Shown here one piece after another: positions 9,366 to 17,948 of a stretch of DNA of 64,000 nucleotides. The DNA is from a candidate division WOR-3 bacterium (GTDB lineage Bacteria > Hydrothermota > Hydrothermia > Hydrothermales > JAJRUZ01), in NCBI GenBank assembly GCA_039803925.1, contig JBDRZL010000002.1, forward strand, positions 62,001-126,000, read 5' to 3'. The notes under the pieces are model-generated. The model did not search any database. It saw only the letters and a program-made list of their open reading frames with translations, and was not told the DNA's origin. The position numbers were made by a program, and so were the translations under genes. The number at the start of each line of letters is the position of its first letter. Positions within the stretch are counted from its first letter, which is position 1.

Positions 9366-11738
9366 ATGGAAGAAAAAGAATTTGAATTCCATATTCCTGA
9401 GGTTCTTCCGGTTATTCCTGTTAAAGGAGGGGTAATTTTCCCTGGAATAGCAATTCCTTTTACAATAAAAGAAGAAACTTATCAAAGATTAATAGATGAG
9501 GCTTTAAAGCAGGATAAAATATTTGGTTCATTCTTACAGAAAGAAGAAAAAAAAGAATTTGAGCCTGAAAATATTTTTAAAATAGGGACAGCAGTTTATA
9601 TTCATAGGATGTTCAGGGCTCCGGATGGCTCAATGAGGCTTTTTATTCAGGGTATAAAAAGAGTTGAAATTCTTGAATTTTTAAAAAAAGAAATAGGATT
9701 CTATGCAAAAGTTAAAATATTACAGGATGAGCTTCCGAAGGATAATAAAATTCTTGAGGCTTTAAAACACAGTATTCTTTCAACATTAAAAGAAATTATT
9801 CAGGCAGTTCCCTATATTCCTGAAGAGGCACTTATATTTTTATCAGGTATAGAAGATTATTCAATTTTCACCGATATGGTTGCATCCTCAATAAATATAG
9901 AACCTCTTGAAAAACAAAGATTACTTGAAACCCTTAATTTAGAAGAAAGAATGAAAAAAGTTTTATCCTTTTTAACTGCTGAAAAAGAGGTTGCTTCTCT
10001 TTCGAAAAAAATAAAAGAGGAGGTAGATGAATCAATTGAGAGAACAAGAAGAGAACATATATTGAGAGAACAGCTAAGAGCTATTCAAAAAGAATTAGGA
10101 GAACTTGATGAAACTGAAAAGGAAATTCAGGAATTGAGAAAAAAAATAGAAGAAAAGAAAATGCCTGATGAGGCAAGAGAAGTGGCTTTAAGAGAATTAG
10201 ATAAACTTTCAAGAATGCATCCTGCCTCACCTGAATATTCTGTATCAAGGAATTATATAGACTGGTTAATTGCTCTCCCTTGGAGTGAAGAAACAGAGGA
10301 TATTCTGGATTTAGAAAGAGCAAAAAAAATCCTTGATGAGGACCACTATAATTTAGAAAAGGTCAAGGAAAGAATTCTTGAATTTCTTGCTGTGAGAATA
10401 ATCAAAAAAGGAAAACTGAAGGGACCCATTCTCTGTTTTATTGGACCTCCTGGTGTTGGAAAAACATCTCTTGGTAAAAGTATAGCAAGAGCATTGGGAA
10501 GAAAATTTATAAGGATGGCTCTTGGTGGTATAAGAGATGAAGCAGAAATAAGGGGGCACAGGAGAACATATGTTGGTGCATTACCGGGTAGAATTATTCA
10601 AGGGATAAGACAGGTTGGGACGAAAAATCCTGTATTTATGTTGGATGAAGTGGATAAAATTGGTCTTGATTTTAGAGGGGATCCTGCATCTGCTCTTTTA
10701 GAAGTTCTTGATCCTGAACAGAACTATTCCTTCCGTGATCACTATATAGAAGTGCCATTCGATTTATCACAGGTATTTTTCATTGCTACTGCCAATACTC
10801 TTTATACAATTCCGCCTCCCTTGCTTGATAGGATGGAAATTATTGAAATTCCAGGTTATGTGGATAAGGAAAAATTATTTATAGCAACCAGATATTTAAT
10901 ACCAAGACAGAAAAAGGAAAACGGTCTTGATGGGATGAATATTAGTTTTACAAGAAAAGCTTTAGAAAAAATAATAAATGAATACACAAGAGAAGCTGGT
11001 GTGAGACAGCTTGAAAGGAAAATTGGTGAAATTATGCGAAAAATTGCAATGGAAATTCTAAGAACAAAAGATGGAAAAACCAATTTTGTTATAACACCAA
11101 GTAATGTTGAAAAATATCTTGGTTCTCCTATTTTTTATTCTGAAACAAAAATAAGAAAGGGGACAGTTGGAGTCGCGACAGGGTTAGCTTGGACTCCTAC
11201 AGGTGGAGAAATCCTTTTTATAGAATCAGCGAAAATGCCAGGAAGAGGGGCTTTAATTTTAACAGGAAAACTCGGAGAAGTAATGAGAGAATCCTGTCAG
11301 GCTGCTTTAACACTTATCAGAGCAAATTCAAAAGCCTGTAATATAAATTATTCGGAAATTGAAAAAAGTGATATTCATATTCATGTTCCAGAGGGGGCAA
11401 TTCCAAAAGATGGACCTTCAGCAGGAGTTGCAATATTTGTATCCTTACTTTCACTTTTTACAGGTAAACCAGTAGATCCAGAAGTTGCGATGACAGGTGA
11501 AATAACTTTAAGGGGAAAGGTTATGCCGGTTGGTGGAATAAAAGAAAAAGTTCTTGCTGCAAAAAGAGCAGGAATTAAAAAAGTAATTCTTCCAAGCTGG
11601 AATGAAAAAGATGTTAGGGAATTACCCTCTTACATAACAAAGGGGATGGAATTTATTTATGTTGATAATATATACGATGTTATTAAGTATTTATTTCCTG
11701 ATTTAATAAAAGAAAAAAAAGTTAAAAAAAGGAAATAA
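9366..11738 (+). CDS. lon: ATP-dependent protease Lon
   Basis: 790 residues, full-length LonA. It has an N-terminal substrate-binding domain (about 12-205) with a coiled coil, an AAA+ ATPase with Walker A GPPGVGKT from residue 360, and a C-terminal Ser/Lys protease domain. The nucleophile is Ser685 in PKDGPSAGV, and the catalytic lysine lies in GGIKEK (about 728). It degrades damaged and regulatory proteins in the cytosol. A clear ribosome-binding site (AAGGAGG) precedes the ATG, which is only 2 bases after the hsp20 stop codon, so the two are co-translated. The Hsp20-Lon pairing is functionally sensible: holdase followed by degradation. Confidence 0.98.
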   Translation: MEEKEFEFHIPEVLPVIPVKGGVIFPGIAIPFTIKEETYQRLIDEALKQDKIFGSFLQKEEKKEFEPENIFKIGTAVYIHRMFRAPDGSMRLFIQGIKRVEILEFLKKEIGFYAKVKILQDELPKDNKILEALKHSILSTLKEIIQAVPYIPEEALIFLSGIEDYSIFTDMVASSINIEPLEKQRLLETLNLEERMKKVLSFLTAEKEVASLSKKIKEEVDESIERTRREHILREQLRAIQKELGELDETEKEIQELRKKIEEKKMPDEAREVALRELDKLSRMHPASPEYSVSRNYIDWLIALPWSEETEDILDLERAKKILDEDHYNLEKVKERILEFLAVRIIKKGKLKGPILCFIGPPGVGKTSLGKSIARALGRKFIRMALGGIRDEAEIRGHRRTYVGALPGRIIQGIRQVGTKNPVFMLDEVDKIGLDFRGDPASALLEVLDPEQNYSFRDHYIEVPFDLSQVFFIATANTLYTIPPPLLDRMEIIEIPGYVDKEKLFIATRYLIPRQKKENGLDGMNISFTRKALEKIINEYTREAGVRQLERKIGEIMRKIAMEILRTKDGKTNFVITPSNVEKYLGSPIFYSETKIRKGTVGVATGLAWTPTGGEILFIESAKMPGRGALILTGKLGEVMRESCQAALTLIRANSKACNINYSEIEKSDIHIHVPEGAIPKDGPSAGVAIFVSLLSLFTGKPVDPEVAMTGEITLRGKVMPVGGIKEKVLAAKRAGIKKVILPSWNEKDVRELPSYITKGMEFIYVDNIYDVIKYLFPDLIKEKKVKKRK

Positions 11739-11793
11739 AAGGCTTTTAGAAGATTATAATCTTTCTTTTCTTTTCAATTTTAACAACCAAAAA

Positions 11794-12672
11794 TTATTCC
11801 TCCTCAAAACTACTTTCCGCTGATACAATATCTTCATAACTTACTTTAGATACATCAAGTTCGTTTAATCTCTCCTTAAACATTTCAAAGGCTTCATAAT
11901 AATTTACATCAAGTTTTCTTTTTCTTCCAAAAGGATTCGCTCTATTCACAACAAACTGCTTTACAAAGGGATGATTTATACCCCTTTCTCTTATCTTCAT
12001 AACTTTTTCTTGAACTATCTCATCCACTTCCGCCAGGATAGAAGCTCTTCTCTCCCTCTCTTTATATGCCTCTTCAAAGGGTATATCTAAAAAGTTATCT
12101 ACCTTCTTTAAGAATGTATGATAAGCTCCACCTGAAAATTTAGGTTTTTCTTCATATAAAATACCAAGAGTTATATAAGGAGCCTCTTCAAATTGAAAAG
12201 CATATTCACTCTCATATTTTTCTGGTTCTTCTCTCATTATTGTCTTATACATTCTAATCACTTCAAGAGATTTTTCTTTTATATTATGAGCCTTTTCTGT
12301 ATTTAAAGCCAGTATCTGATATGTAGTAGAATAATCAGGAATTAAAATTCCTGTAATTTTTTCCTTGCCAAGCCTTAACATAGCCTCTCTTCTATGATTT
12401 CCATTTGGTGTCCAATAAACTCCCTTTTTAGGTCTAACAAGAATAATAGGATCAAGAAACCTACCAACTGTCTCAATCACTTCCATCAACCTTCTAACAT
12501 GAGGTTCAGAAAGATCTCTCTGGAAAGGAGTGGGTTCAACCATATTTATTGGAACTTCAACAAGAAGCTGAGGTTTATCACCATAGGGGTCATTAAATGT
12601 TGCAAGAACTTTAACACCTTCTTCTTCAATTTCTGCTATAAGTGTCTTTATTTCATTCGTAGTCTTTGCCAT
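11794..12672 (-). CDS. stand-alone ParB/Srx-fold domain protein
   Basis: 292 residues. Residues about 38-110 form a ParB/sulfiredoxin-like nucleotide-binding domain: VEPTPFQRDLSEPHVRRL, then FLDPIILVR, then NGNHRREAML (90-99), in the place of the DGxHR or GERR motif of this superfamily. The rest is helical and charged, without a recognisable DNA-binding helix-turn-helix. It is therefore unlikely to be the chromosomal ParB; related folds include CTPases and serine kinases. It is convergent with lon and follows merR by 69 bases. A strong ribosome-binding site (GGAGGTC) lies 5 bases before the ATG. Fold assignment is good; function is unknown. Confidence 0.65.
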   Translation of the reverse strand: MAKTTNEIKTLIAEIEEEGVKVLATFNDPYGDKPQLLVEVPINMVEPTPFQRDLSEPHVRRLMEVIETVGRFLDPIILVRPKKGVYWTPNGNHRREAMLRLGKEKITGILIPDYSTTYQILALNTEKAHNIKEKSLEVIRMYKTIMREEPEKYESEYAFQFEEAPYITLGILYEEKPKFSGGAYHTFLKKVDNFLDIPFEEAYKERERRASILAEVDEIVQEKVMKIRERGINHPFVKQFVVNRANPFGRKRKLDVNYYEAFEMFKERLNELDVSKVSYEDIVSAESSFEEE

Positions 12673-12741
12673 TTTAAGACCTCCTTTTTAATTAGTATAA
12701 ATAATTACTATTATAATAATTAACTGCTACAATAAAATTTT

Positions 12742-13074
12742 TCAAGACTTTAAGTATTCAATTATTTTCAAAAGTTCCAATTTTATTTCTTTTAAAATTC
12801 TCCTGTCATCTTTTTCAAGGGGAAGATCAATTTGTTTTTTATCTTTCATACTTAAAATTTTTTTCTTAACTCCTTCAATTGTTAATCTCTCTTCATAATG
12901 TAACTTTTTGATAAGGTTTATAATATTTATTTCTTCCTTTGTATAAAACCTTCTTCCCCTTATTTTCTTTGGTCTTAAAGCTGGAATTTGAGATTCCCAG
13001 TATCTTATTACATGAGGTTTAATTCCTGTAATTTCTGAAACTTCCTTTATTGTATAATAAAATTTATCTCTCAT
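12742..13074 (-). CDS. MerR-family transcriptional regulator
   Basis: 110 residues. The N-terminal winged helix-turn-helix is typical MerR: YTIKEVSEITGIKPHVIRYWE (about 6-26) and the GRRFYTKEEI wing (40-49). A short basic C-terminal region follows and would form the dimerisation helix; there is no effector domain or metal-binding cysteine. It overlaps mcsB by 4 bases at the end of the prfB operon. In Firmicutes the mcsA-mcsB genes are controlled by CtsR, so this regulator could play that part here. That is inference from position only. Confidence 0.85.
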   Translation of the reverse strand: MRDKFYYTIKEVSEITGIKPHVIRYWESQIPALRPKKIRGRRFYTKEEINIINLIKKLHYEERLTIEGVKKKILSMKDKKQIDLPLEKDDRRILKEIKLELLKIIEYLKS

Positions 13075-14132
13075 GAAAGATTAAGTCTTGACCTTACAAG
13101 AATACCTCTAAATTTATCCCTCTCTTTTTCCTCCATAACTTTTCCGAATAAAATCTGAATATGGGCTGGTTGATTTAAAAGCATTATTTCATTGATCTTT
13201 TCAATATTAATATCAATGATATTCATACCCGCTGCCATCCTTAAATGAGAGGTATACTCCATAACCTCTTTTGAATTCAAAAATTTAGCACTTTTCAAAA
13301 TACCTATGGTTCTCATAACCTTATCCTCTATTAGATCTTTTGCACTCTTTAAAATTTTTTCCCTCTCTTCTTTTTCTATATCTATTATTTTATAAAGTAC
13401 ATCCTTAAAATTAGAAAGAATTTCCTCTTCTGATTTTCCAAAAGTTCTCAAGGAAGAAAACTGAAAAATATTTCCCATAACCTCTGAACCTTCACCATAA
13501 TAACCCCTTACCGTAATGTCATTACTGACAGCAAAATTGATAATTTCCTGAATCCTTCCTGATAAAACAGAAACAGGCAGATGAAGTAGAGAGGAAACTC
13601 TGAAACCTGTACCAACATTTGTAGGACAGGTTGTTAAAAAACCATATTTATTATGAAATGCATATAAGAGAGTAGAACCAATAAGGTCATCTATTTCCAT
13701 TCCTTTCATAAAAGCTTCCTCAAACATAAAACCAGGATAAAAAACCTGAATTCTTAAGTGATCTTCCTCATTTATCATAATACTTATCTTTTCCTCCATA
13801 TCCATTACAACACCTCTACCCTTTCCATCTTTCAATAAATCTTTTGATATAAGGTGTCTTTCTACAAGAAAATCTTTTTCAATTTTCTCAAGTTCATCAA
13901 TCTCGTAGATTTTAAGGTTTTTCAATTTTTCAATTGAATAAAAAGCATCTCTTATTAAATTAAAAATTTTAGCCCTCTTTCCCTCATCAAGATATAAGGG
14001 AAAATTATAACCCTTTAAATTTCTCGCAAGTCTTATTCTTATAGAAAGAACAATATCACCATAAACAGGACTTATAAGTTTTAACCAAAAAGGAATCTTT
14101 TCACTCATCCATTTAAATCTTTCAGGTATCAT
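13071..14132 (-). CDS. mcsB: protein-arginine kinase McsB
   Basis: 353 residues, the usual McsB length. It has the phosphagen-kinase catalytic domain: RIRLARNL (about 32-39, phosphate-binding arginines), NEEDHLRIQ (121-129), and the signature CPTNVGTGFR (169-178) with the active-site cysteine. McsB phosphorylates arginines on damaged proteins, marking them for Clp-type proteases, and is activated by McsA. It overlaps mcsA upstream (11 bases) and merR downstream (4 bases), so the three are co-translated. Finding this system in a bacterium with an outer membrane is less common than in Firmicutes. Confidence 0.95.
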   Translation of the reverse strand: MIPERFKWMSEKIPFWLKLISPVYGDIVLSIRIRLARNLKGYNFPLYLDEGKRAKIFNLIRDAFYSIEKLKNLKIYEIDELEKIEKDFLVERHLISKDLLKDGKGRGVVMDMEEKISIMINEEDHLRIQVFYPGFMFEEAFMKGMEIDDLIGSTLLYAFHNKYGFLTTCPTNVGTGFRVSSLLHLPVSVLSGRIQEIINFAVSNDITVRGYYGEGSEVMGNIFQFSSLRTFGKSEEEILSNFKDVLYKIIDIEKEEREKILKSAKDLIEDKVMRTIGILKSAKFLNSKEVMEYTSHLRMAAGMNIIDINIEKINEIMLLNQPAHIQILFGKVMEEKERDKFRGILVRSRLNLS

Positions 14133-14613
14133 TTCCTTTTTCCACCTCCTTTATAAGGTCTCTGAGTCGAGCAGCTCTTTCAAATTCCTCCCTATTTATC
14201 GCTTCTTCCAGTGCTCTTTTTAAAACTCTCAACCTGAATTCCTTATTGGGCTCATAAACTCCCTTATAAATTTTACCTTTATGCTCCTTTGCTTTATGAT
14301 AATCATAGATTATCTTACTTATATTTGGTTCAAAACTTTCATAACATTTTTCACACTTAAATTTGGTTATTTTTAAAAATTCAGAAAATTTTAAACCACA
14401 ATTTACACAAGCAAGATCTTCCTCAGGTTTTAAAACAGGATTTTCTTTTTTAGGGACAGGATATGGAGAAGGAGAAATCCCTATAGACTCCTTTTCAGCA
14501 CATTCTTTACAGAGTTCAAGAACTTGCTTTTTACCACCTTCGTAAATAACAAGTTTTACCTCTGCTTTATTCTTTTTACATTTTTCACAAATTTTTTCCA
14601 TTTTTTCTTTCAT
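14122..14613 (-). CDS. mcsA: McsA-like zinc-finger activator of McsB
   Basis: 163 residues. There are two zinc-finger units: CEKC near residue 8 with CKECAE near residue 36, and CVNC near residue 69 with CEKC near residue 90. The C-terminus (about 130-160) is a UVR motif with EEFERAARLRDLIKE. This architecture matches McsA, which binds McsB and stimulates its arginine-kinase activity. It overlaps lolD by 4 bases and mcsB by 11 bases. No CtsR or ClpC gene is adjacent in this window. Confidence 0.9.
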   Translation of the reverse strand: MKEKMEKICEKCKKNKAEVKLVIYEGGKKQVLELCKECAEKESIGISPSPYPVPKKENPVLKPEEDLACVNCGLKFSEFLKITKFKCEKCYESFEPNISKIIYDYHKAKEHKGKIYKGVYEPNKEFRLRVLKRALEEAINREEFERAARLRDLIKEVEKGNDT

Positions 14614-15293
14614 TTTATTAATTTTAACCTTCCTTCTTGTAAATAATAAGATAAATTAAAGTATTTTGTCCATAAAGGATTATGTGAAACCATAATCAAA
14701 GATACATTATTTTTATACACAAGGTCAAAGAGAATCTCCATAACTTTTAAAGCATTCTTTTCATCAAGACTACCAGTTGGTTCATCAGCAAAAATTATTT
14801 CAGGTTCCCCAACGATTGCTCTTGCTATTGCTACCCTTTGCTCCTCTCCTCCTGACATCTCTGTAGGAAAAGAATATATTTTTTCACTTAATCCAACCAT
14901 CTCAAGAACTATCTTTGCTTTTTCCTTTGCTTTTTTAACACTTTCTCCCCTTATCAAAAGAGGAACCATAACATTTTCAAGGGCATTCAATTCTCTTATT
15001 AAATTATAAAATTGGAATATAAATCCAAATTTTTCATTCCTTAATAAAGATAACTTTCTTTCATCTTCCAAGGAAATAAGTTCTTCCATATAAAAAATTT
15101 TACCACTATCAGGTCTGTCAAGAAAAGAAAGAAGCATTAAAAGAGTTGTTTTACCTGAACCAGAAGGACCCTGAATAAGAATTTTATCACCCTTTCTTAT
15201 AACTAAATCCACTCCTTTTAATACTTCAATTTTACCATTTGGAGAATTGAAACTCTTATAAAGACCTTCCGCTCTTAAAATAATTTCACTCAT
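14610..15293 (-). CDS. lolD: lipoprotein-type ABC transporter ATP-binding protein (LolD-like)
   Basis: 227 residues, a compact MacB/LolD-type ATPase. Walker A is GPSGSGKTT (42-50), the signature is MSGGEEQRVAIARA, and Walker B is IIFADEP followed by TGSLDEKNA, typical of this subfamily. It powers the FtsX-fold permease encoded just upstream, with which it overlaps by 8 bases. In bacteria with an outer membrane such a pair releases lipoproteins from the inner membrane; the window encodes at least two candidate lipoproteins. A role in exporting another substrate cannot be excluded. Confidence 0.88.
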   Translation of the reverse strand: MSEIILRAEGLYKSFNSPNGKIEVLKGVDLVIRKGDKILIQGPSGSGKTTLLMLLSFLDRPDSGKIFYMEELISLEDERKLSLLRNEKFGFIFQFYNLIRELNALENVMVPLLIRGESVKKAKEKAKIVLEMVGLSEKIYSFPTEMSGGEEQRVAIARAIVGEPEIIFADEPTGSLDEKNALKVMEILFDLVYKNNVSLIMVSHNPLWTKYFNLSYYLQEGRLKLIK

Positions 15294-16491
15294 ATCTCAG
15301 AGCTTCTCTTGGCAAAATTTTTGATGCTTTAATCGCAGGTATTACTGAGGAAAAAATAACTATTAGATAAGAAGAAAGAAAAATCCATAAAATATCTCTT
15401 AAACTTATAACCACAGGCATATAATCAATAAAATAAACATCAGGAGGAAGTTTGATAAGTTTATACTTTCCGGCTATAAAACCTAAAAAAGAACCAATCA
15501 TTACTCCTGAAATTATACCTATACTTCCAAGTATTAAACCTTCAAGTAAAAAAATTTTAAAAACATCTTCTTTTTTAAAACCCATACTCATTAAAATACC
15601 TATTTCCCTTGTTTTTTTTGCCATTAAAACAAATAAATTCCCCATTATCATAAAAGAGGCCACAAAAATCAAAATTGAAAGAATCAAAAAAAGAGCAAGC
15701 TTCTCAAGTTTAAGTGCAGAAAATAAAGATTTATTCATATCTATCCAGGTAACACTATAAAAAGGGTATCTCAACTCCTTATCAATTTTCTTTTTTACAA
15801 TTTCAGCATTATAAGGTTCTCTTAAAACAACTTCTAAAAGTGTATTTGAAGATCTTAAAATCTTTTCAAATTTTTCAAATGATATAAAGGCAAAAGAAGA
15901 ATTGTATTCATAATAACCGAGATCAAAAATTCCTGAAACCACAAATTTTTCAGACTTTACAGGAAAAAAAAGAGGAGAGAACTTTTCCTCAAAAGGGATC
16001 ATAAGAAGTATAGTATCACCTATATTTGCTCTTAACCTATAAGCAAGATAATCACCAAGTAAAATTTCATTTTCCCTTAAACTGAATTCTCCTTCTATAA
16101 TACTTTCTTTCAACTTTCTTTTTAAAGGAAAATCTCCGTCAGGTAAAGCTCTTACAAGACCGCCATCAATATTAATTTTATTTTTAAATAAGGTTTTTGT
16201 TATCTTGTATTTAATAACCCTCTCAATTCCCTTAATTTTACTTATCTTTTTTATGATACTATCAGGATTTTCTATTTTCTCTCCCCCAAACTTCTGAATC
16301 AGAATATGAGGCGTTAATGATAAAATTCTTGTTTTTATCTCGGAATGGAAACCTGTTATAACACCAGTAACAAGGATTAATGCCATAACACCTAAAAAAA
16401 TCCCTGAAATTGAGAGAAAAGCAAGGATTGAAAGTAAAAAACCACTCTTGAGTCTCAAAAATCTTCTTATTAAAAATAGATAAATTCTCAC
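15286..16491 (-). CDS. lolC: LolC/LolE-type FtsX-fold permease
   Basis: 401 residues. It has an N-terminal membrane segment (about 17-48), a large extracytoplasmic MacB_PCD-like domain (about 50-255), and three C-terminal membrane helices of the FtsX fold (about 265-390). The MSMGFKKEDVFKIFLLEG coupling helix lies between the first two of these. The N-terminus (RRFLRLKSGFLLSILAFLSISGI) closely follows the LolC/LolE pattern. It forms the transporter with the adjacent LolD-like ATPase. Its first codon overlaps the lysS stop. Only one permease gene is present, suggesting a homodimer. Confidence 0.88.
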   Translation of the reverse strand: MRIYLFLIRRFLRLKSGFLLSILAFLSISGIFLGVMALILVTGVITGFHSEIKTRILSLTPHILIQKFGGEKIENPDSIIKKISKIKGIERVIKYKITKTLFKNKINIDGGLVRALPDGDFPLKRKLKESIIEGEFSLRENEILLGDYLAYRLRANIGDTILLMIPFEEKFSPLFFPVKSEKFVVSGIFDLGYYEYNSSFAFISFEKFEKILRSSNTLLEVVLREPYNAEIVKKKIDKELRYPFYSVTWIDMNKSLFSALKLEKLALFLILSILIFVASFMIMGNLFVLMAKKTREIGILMSMGFKKEDVFKIFLLEGLILGSIGIISGVMIGSFLGFIAGKYKLIKLPPDVYFIDYMPVVISLRDILWIFLSSYLIVIFSSVIPAIKASKILPREALRYE

Positions 16492-17948
16492 TATTTTTTC
16501 GGTCTTAAACCTGGAAATAAAATCACATCCCTTATATTAGGCTTATCTAAAAGTATCATACACAACCTATCCATACCTATACCAAACCCTGCTGTTGGAG
16601 GCATTCCATAGGAAAGAGCCTCAATATAATCCTCATCAAAAGCATGAGCTTCCTCATCACCCAGTTCTCTGAGTTCTACCTGTTTTAAAAATCTTTCCTC
16701 CTGATCTATTGGGTCATTTAATTCTGAAAAAGCGTTCACAACCTCTATACCTGCAATATATAGTTCAAACCTTTCTGTAAGTCTTTCCTCATCCCTTTTC
16801 TTTTTTGCAAGAGGTGAAAGTTCTTTTGGATAATTAAAAACAAAAGTAGGGTTTATAAATTCCTTTGAAGAAAAATAATCAAAAATTTTATCAAGAACTT
16901 TTGGATATTTATTTTCCTCTATACCAAGATCTTTAGCCACATTCTGAAGTTTTTTAACATCAGCCTCTAAAGGATTAAATCCAATTTTACTCTTTAAATA
17001 TTCAATATAATTAATTCTTTTAAAGGGTCTTTCAAAGGAAATTTTCTGACCTTGATACTCAATTTGACTACTTTCTTTAATTTCAATAACAAGAGAATAT
17101 AACAATTCCTCAATAAAAAGAGATAAAATTTCATAATCCCAATAGGCAATATAACCTTCAAGAAGTGTAAATTCAGGATAATGGCTTTTATCTATTCCCT
17201 CATTTCTAAAATCTTTTGAAAATTCATAAACTCTTTCAAAACCACCTACAATTAACCTTTTAAGATAGAGTTCATTTGAAATTCTTAAATAAAGTTCTGT
17301 ATCAAGAGCATTTGAATAAGTTTTAAAGGGTCTTGCTGTTGCACCACCATATATGGGCTGTAAAATTGGGGTCTCAACTTCAATAAATTTATTTTTATTG
17401 AGAAAATTCCTTATAAAATCAAAAATCTTAGTCCTTAATTTAAAAACTTCCCTTGAATTTAAATCAGAAATCAAATGTAAATACCTCTTTCTGTACATGA
17501 GCTCTTTATCCTGTAATCCATGAAATTTTTCAGGTAAAGGCAAAAGTGCCTTTGTAAGTAAAATAAAATCTTTCACAAATATTGAAAGCTCCCCCTTCTG
17601 AGTTTTTCCCAACTTTCCCTCAACACCAATAATATCTCCTGGATCTATATACTTTCTAAAAATTTGATATTTCTCATTTAAAGAACTCTTTTCAAGAACA
17701 ATCTGCAATTTATCACTTTCATCTTCAATAACGGCAAAAATTAATTTTCCAAAATCCCTGAAAAATTTTAGTCTTCCTGCAGTTCTTACTTCTTTATCAA
17801 GAAGTTCAGATTCCCTATCTCTTATTACCTTTATATCCACTTTTCCATCAAATCTGTAAGCAAAGGGTTCAATTTTCATCTCCTTTAATTTCTGAAGTTT
17901 TTCAAAACGTATTTTATATTCTTCAGGATAAATTCTCTTTTCCTTCAT
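16491..17948 (-). CDS. lysS: lysyl-tRNA synthetase, class II
   Basis: 485 residues. An N-terminal OB-fold anticodon-binding domain (about 50-145) is followed by the class II catalytic core. Motif 2 includes FRNEGID with HYPEFTLLEGY, and motif 3 is GFGIGMDRLCMILLDKPNIRDVILFP near the C-terminus, characteristic of LysRS. It charges tRNA-Lys. It overlaps prfB by 26 bases and touches the lolC start. Length and motifs are standard. Confidence 0.96.
   Translation of the reverse strand: MKEKRIYPEEYKIRFEKLQKLKEMKIEPFAYRFDGKVDIKVIRDRESELLDKEVRTAGRLKFFRDFGKLIFAVIEDESDKLQIVLEKSSLNEKYQIFRKYIDPGDIIGVEGKLGKTQKGELSIFVKDFILLTKALLPLPEKFHGLQDKELMYRKRYLHLISDLNSREVFKLRTKIFDFIRNFLNKNKFIEVETPILQPIYGGATARPFKTYSNALDTELYLRISNELYLKRLIVGGFERVYEFSKDFRNEGIDKSHYPEFTLLEGYIAYWDYEILSLFIEELLYSLVIEIKESSQIEYQGQKISFERPFKRINYIEYLKSKIGFNPLEADVKKLQNVAKDLGIEENKYPKVLDKIFDYFSSKEFINPTFVFNYPKELSPLAKKKRDEERLTERFELYIAGIEVVNAFSELNDPIDQEERFLKQVELRELGDEEAHAFDEDYIEALSYGMPPTAGFGIGMDRLCMILLDKPNIRDVILFPGLRPKK

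Noticed and set aside
11750-11785. AAGATTATAATCTT palindrome with pyrimidine-rich tail between lon and the ParB-like gene, considered as a terminator
   Set aside because: The stem would be A+T-only with no loop; it could as well contain a -10-like box. Not convincing enough to list.
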